Shown here: piece by piece, positions 5,091 to 5,342 of the stretch
Layout of the letters: the number at the start of each line of letters is the position of its first letter
Numbering within the stretch: the stretch's first letter is position 1
DNA from: Nocardioides sp.
GTDB taxonomy: Bacteria > Actinomycetota > Actinomycetes > Propionibacteriales > Nocardioidaceae
Direction: 5' to 3'
DNA length: 5,342 bases
Assembly (NCBI GenBank): GCA_031177735.1
Contig: JAPSKJ010000178.1
Span: forward strand, 1 to 5,342
The notes under the pieces: model-generated
Told to the model about the DNA's origin: nothing
Seen by the model: only the letters and a program-made list of their open reading frames with translations
Databases searched by the model: none
Made by a program: the position numbers and the translations under genes

Positions 5091-5342
5091 TCAGAGCATC
5101 CGTTGCAGGTGGCGCTCCCGGCGGACCACCGTGTGCCGGAGCACCAGCCCGACATGCAGCGCGAGCGCTGCGAAGAACGTCAGGTGGGCCGCCACGTGCA
5201 GTCCGAGCCAGTCCGACTCGCCGGCCACCAGCAGCAGCCCGGTGGCGGGGATGACGAACAGCAGCGCGAGGAGCACCTTCTCCAGCAGCCCCTCCAGCCG
5301 CCGCTCCCCGGGGCCGAGCGCCGGCGCCCACGGCGGCAGCGG
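5091..5342 (-). CDS. Cytochrome b561-like membrane protein, C-terminal part (partial)
   Basis: The last 83 residues of a gene that runs off the right edge of the window; the frame is open to base 5342 and stops at 5091-5093. The visible part has a Pro-rich cytoplasmic loop (PLPPWAPALGPGERRLE, 1-17), a membrane helix at about 23-41, a short link, a second helix at about 47-68 and a basic tail (VVRRERHLQRML). His49, His53, His63 and His70 fall in and around the second helix, the pattern of heme-binding helices in bacterial di-heme cytochrome b561 and related Ni-hydrogenase cytochrome b proteins. The likely role is electron transfer across the cytoplasmic membrane. The GTG at 5276 is an internal codon, not the start, because in-frame coding with family-like sequence continues upstream of it. 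Which histidines bind heme cannot be settled from this fragment. Confidence 0.8.
   Translation of the reverse strand, partial: PLPPWAPALGPGERRLEGLLEKVLLALLFVIPATGLLLVAGESDWLGLHVAAHLTFFAALALHVGLVLRHTVVRRERHLQRML

Noticed and set aside
5091..5276. A complete 61-residue small membrane protein starting at GTG 5276.
   Set aside because: The same frame stays open to the window edge with typical cytochrome b561 loop sequence, so this is the end of a longer gene.

Overview
The window is very GC-rich (nearly every codon ends in G or C), with Shine-Dalgarno and leaderless-type starts and proteins typical of Actinobacteria. The phosphoserine aminotransferase is the actinobacterial type, the citrate synthase is the 'citrate synthase 2' type, and the topoisomerase IB and cytochrome b561 genes fit a Nocardioides-like (Propionibacteriales) chromosome. 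The genus is inferred from gene content and style and was not checked. The window looks like ordinary core chromosome: no transposase, phage gene, CRISPR array, tRNA or rRNA is visible.

Layout, left to right. (1) The last codons of an upstream + strand gene share an ATGA with a 137-residue protein of unknown family that has a hydrophobic C-terminal segment. (2) After a ~100-base spacer with a 12-bp palindrome, a weak -10-like box and a good ribosome binding site comes a complete + strand citrate synthase. (3) A perfect 15-bp hairpin separates it from a convergent GNAT acetyltransferase on the - strand. (4) The acetyltransferase diverges from serC (+), with overlapping or nearly touching starts and overlapping -10-like boxes on the two strands. 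(5) A 172-base non-coding gap follows serC. It holds three hairpins in a row, the middle one a 94-base near-symmetric palindrome with lower-GC arms. (6) On the - strand, reading right to left, lie the 3' end of a cytochrome b561-like membrane protein, a complete bacterial DNA topoisomerase IB and a MacroD-type macro-domain hydrolase.

How the genes fit together. Citrate synthase feeds carbon into the TCA cycle. SerC makes phosphoserine using glutamate and yields 2-oxoglutarate, so the two are metabolically adjacent; from memory, serC and citA are also near neighbours in Mycobacterium tuberculosis. The topoisomerase and macro-domain genes are 32 bases apart on one strand and are probably co-transcribed. 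A link between relaxation of DNA supercoils and ADP-ribose signalling is conceivable, but rests only on position.

I see no evidence of a new multi-gene system. The most unusual object is the 94-base palindrome between serC and the macro-domain gene, which could be a copy of a dispersed repeat family, a bidirectional terminator or a structured RNA.
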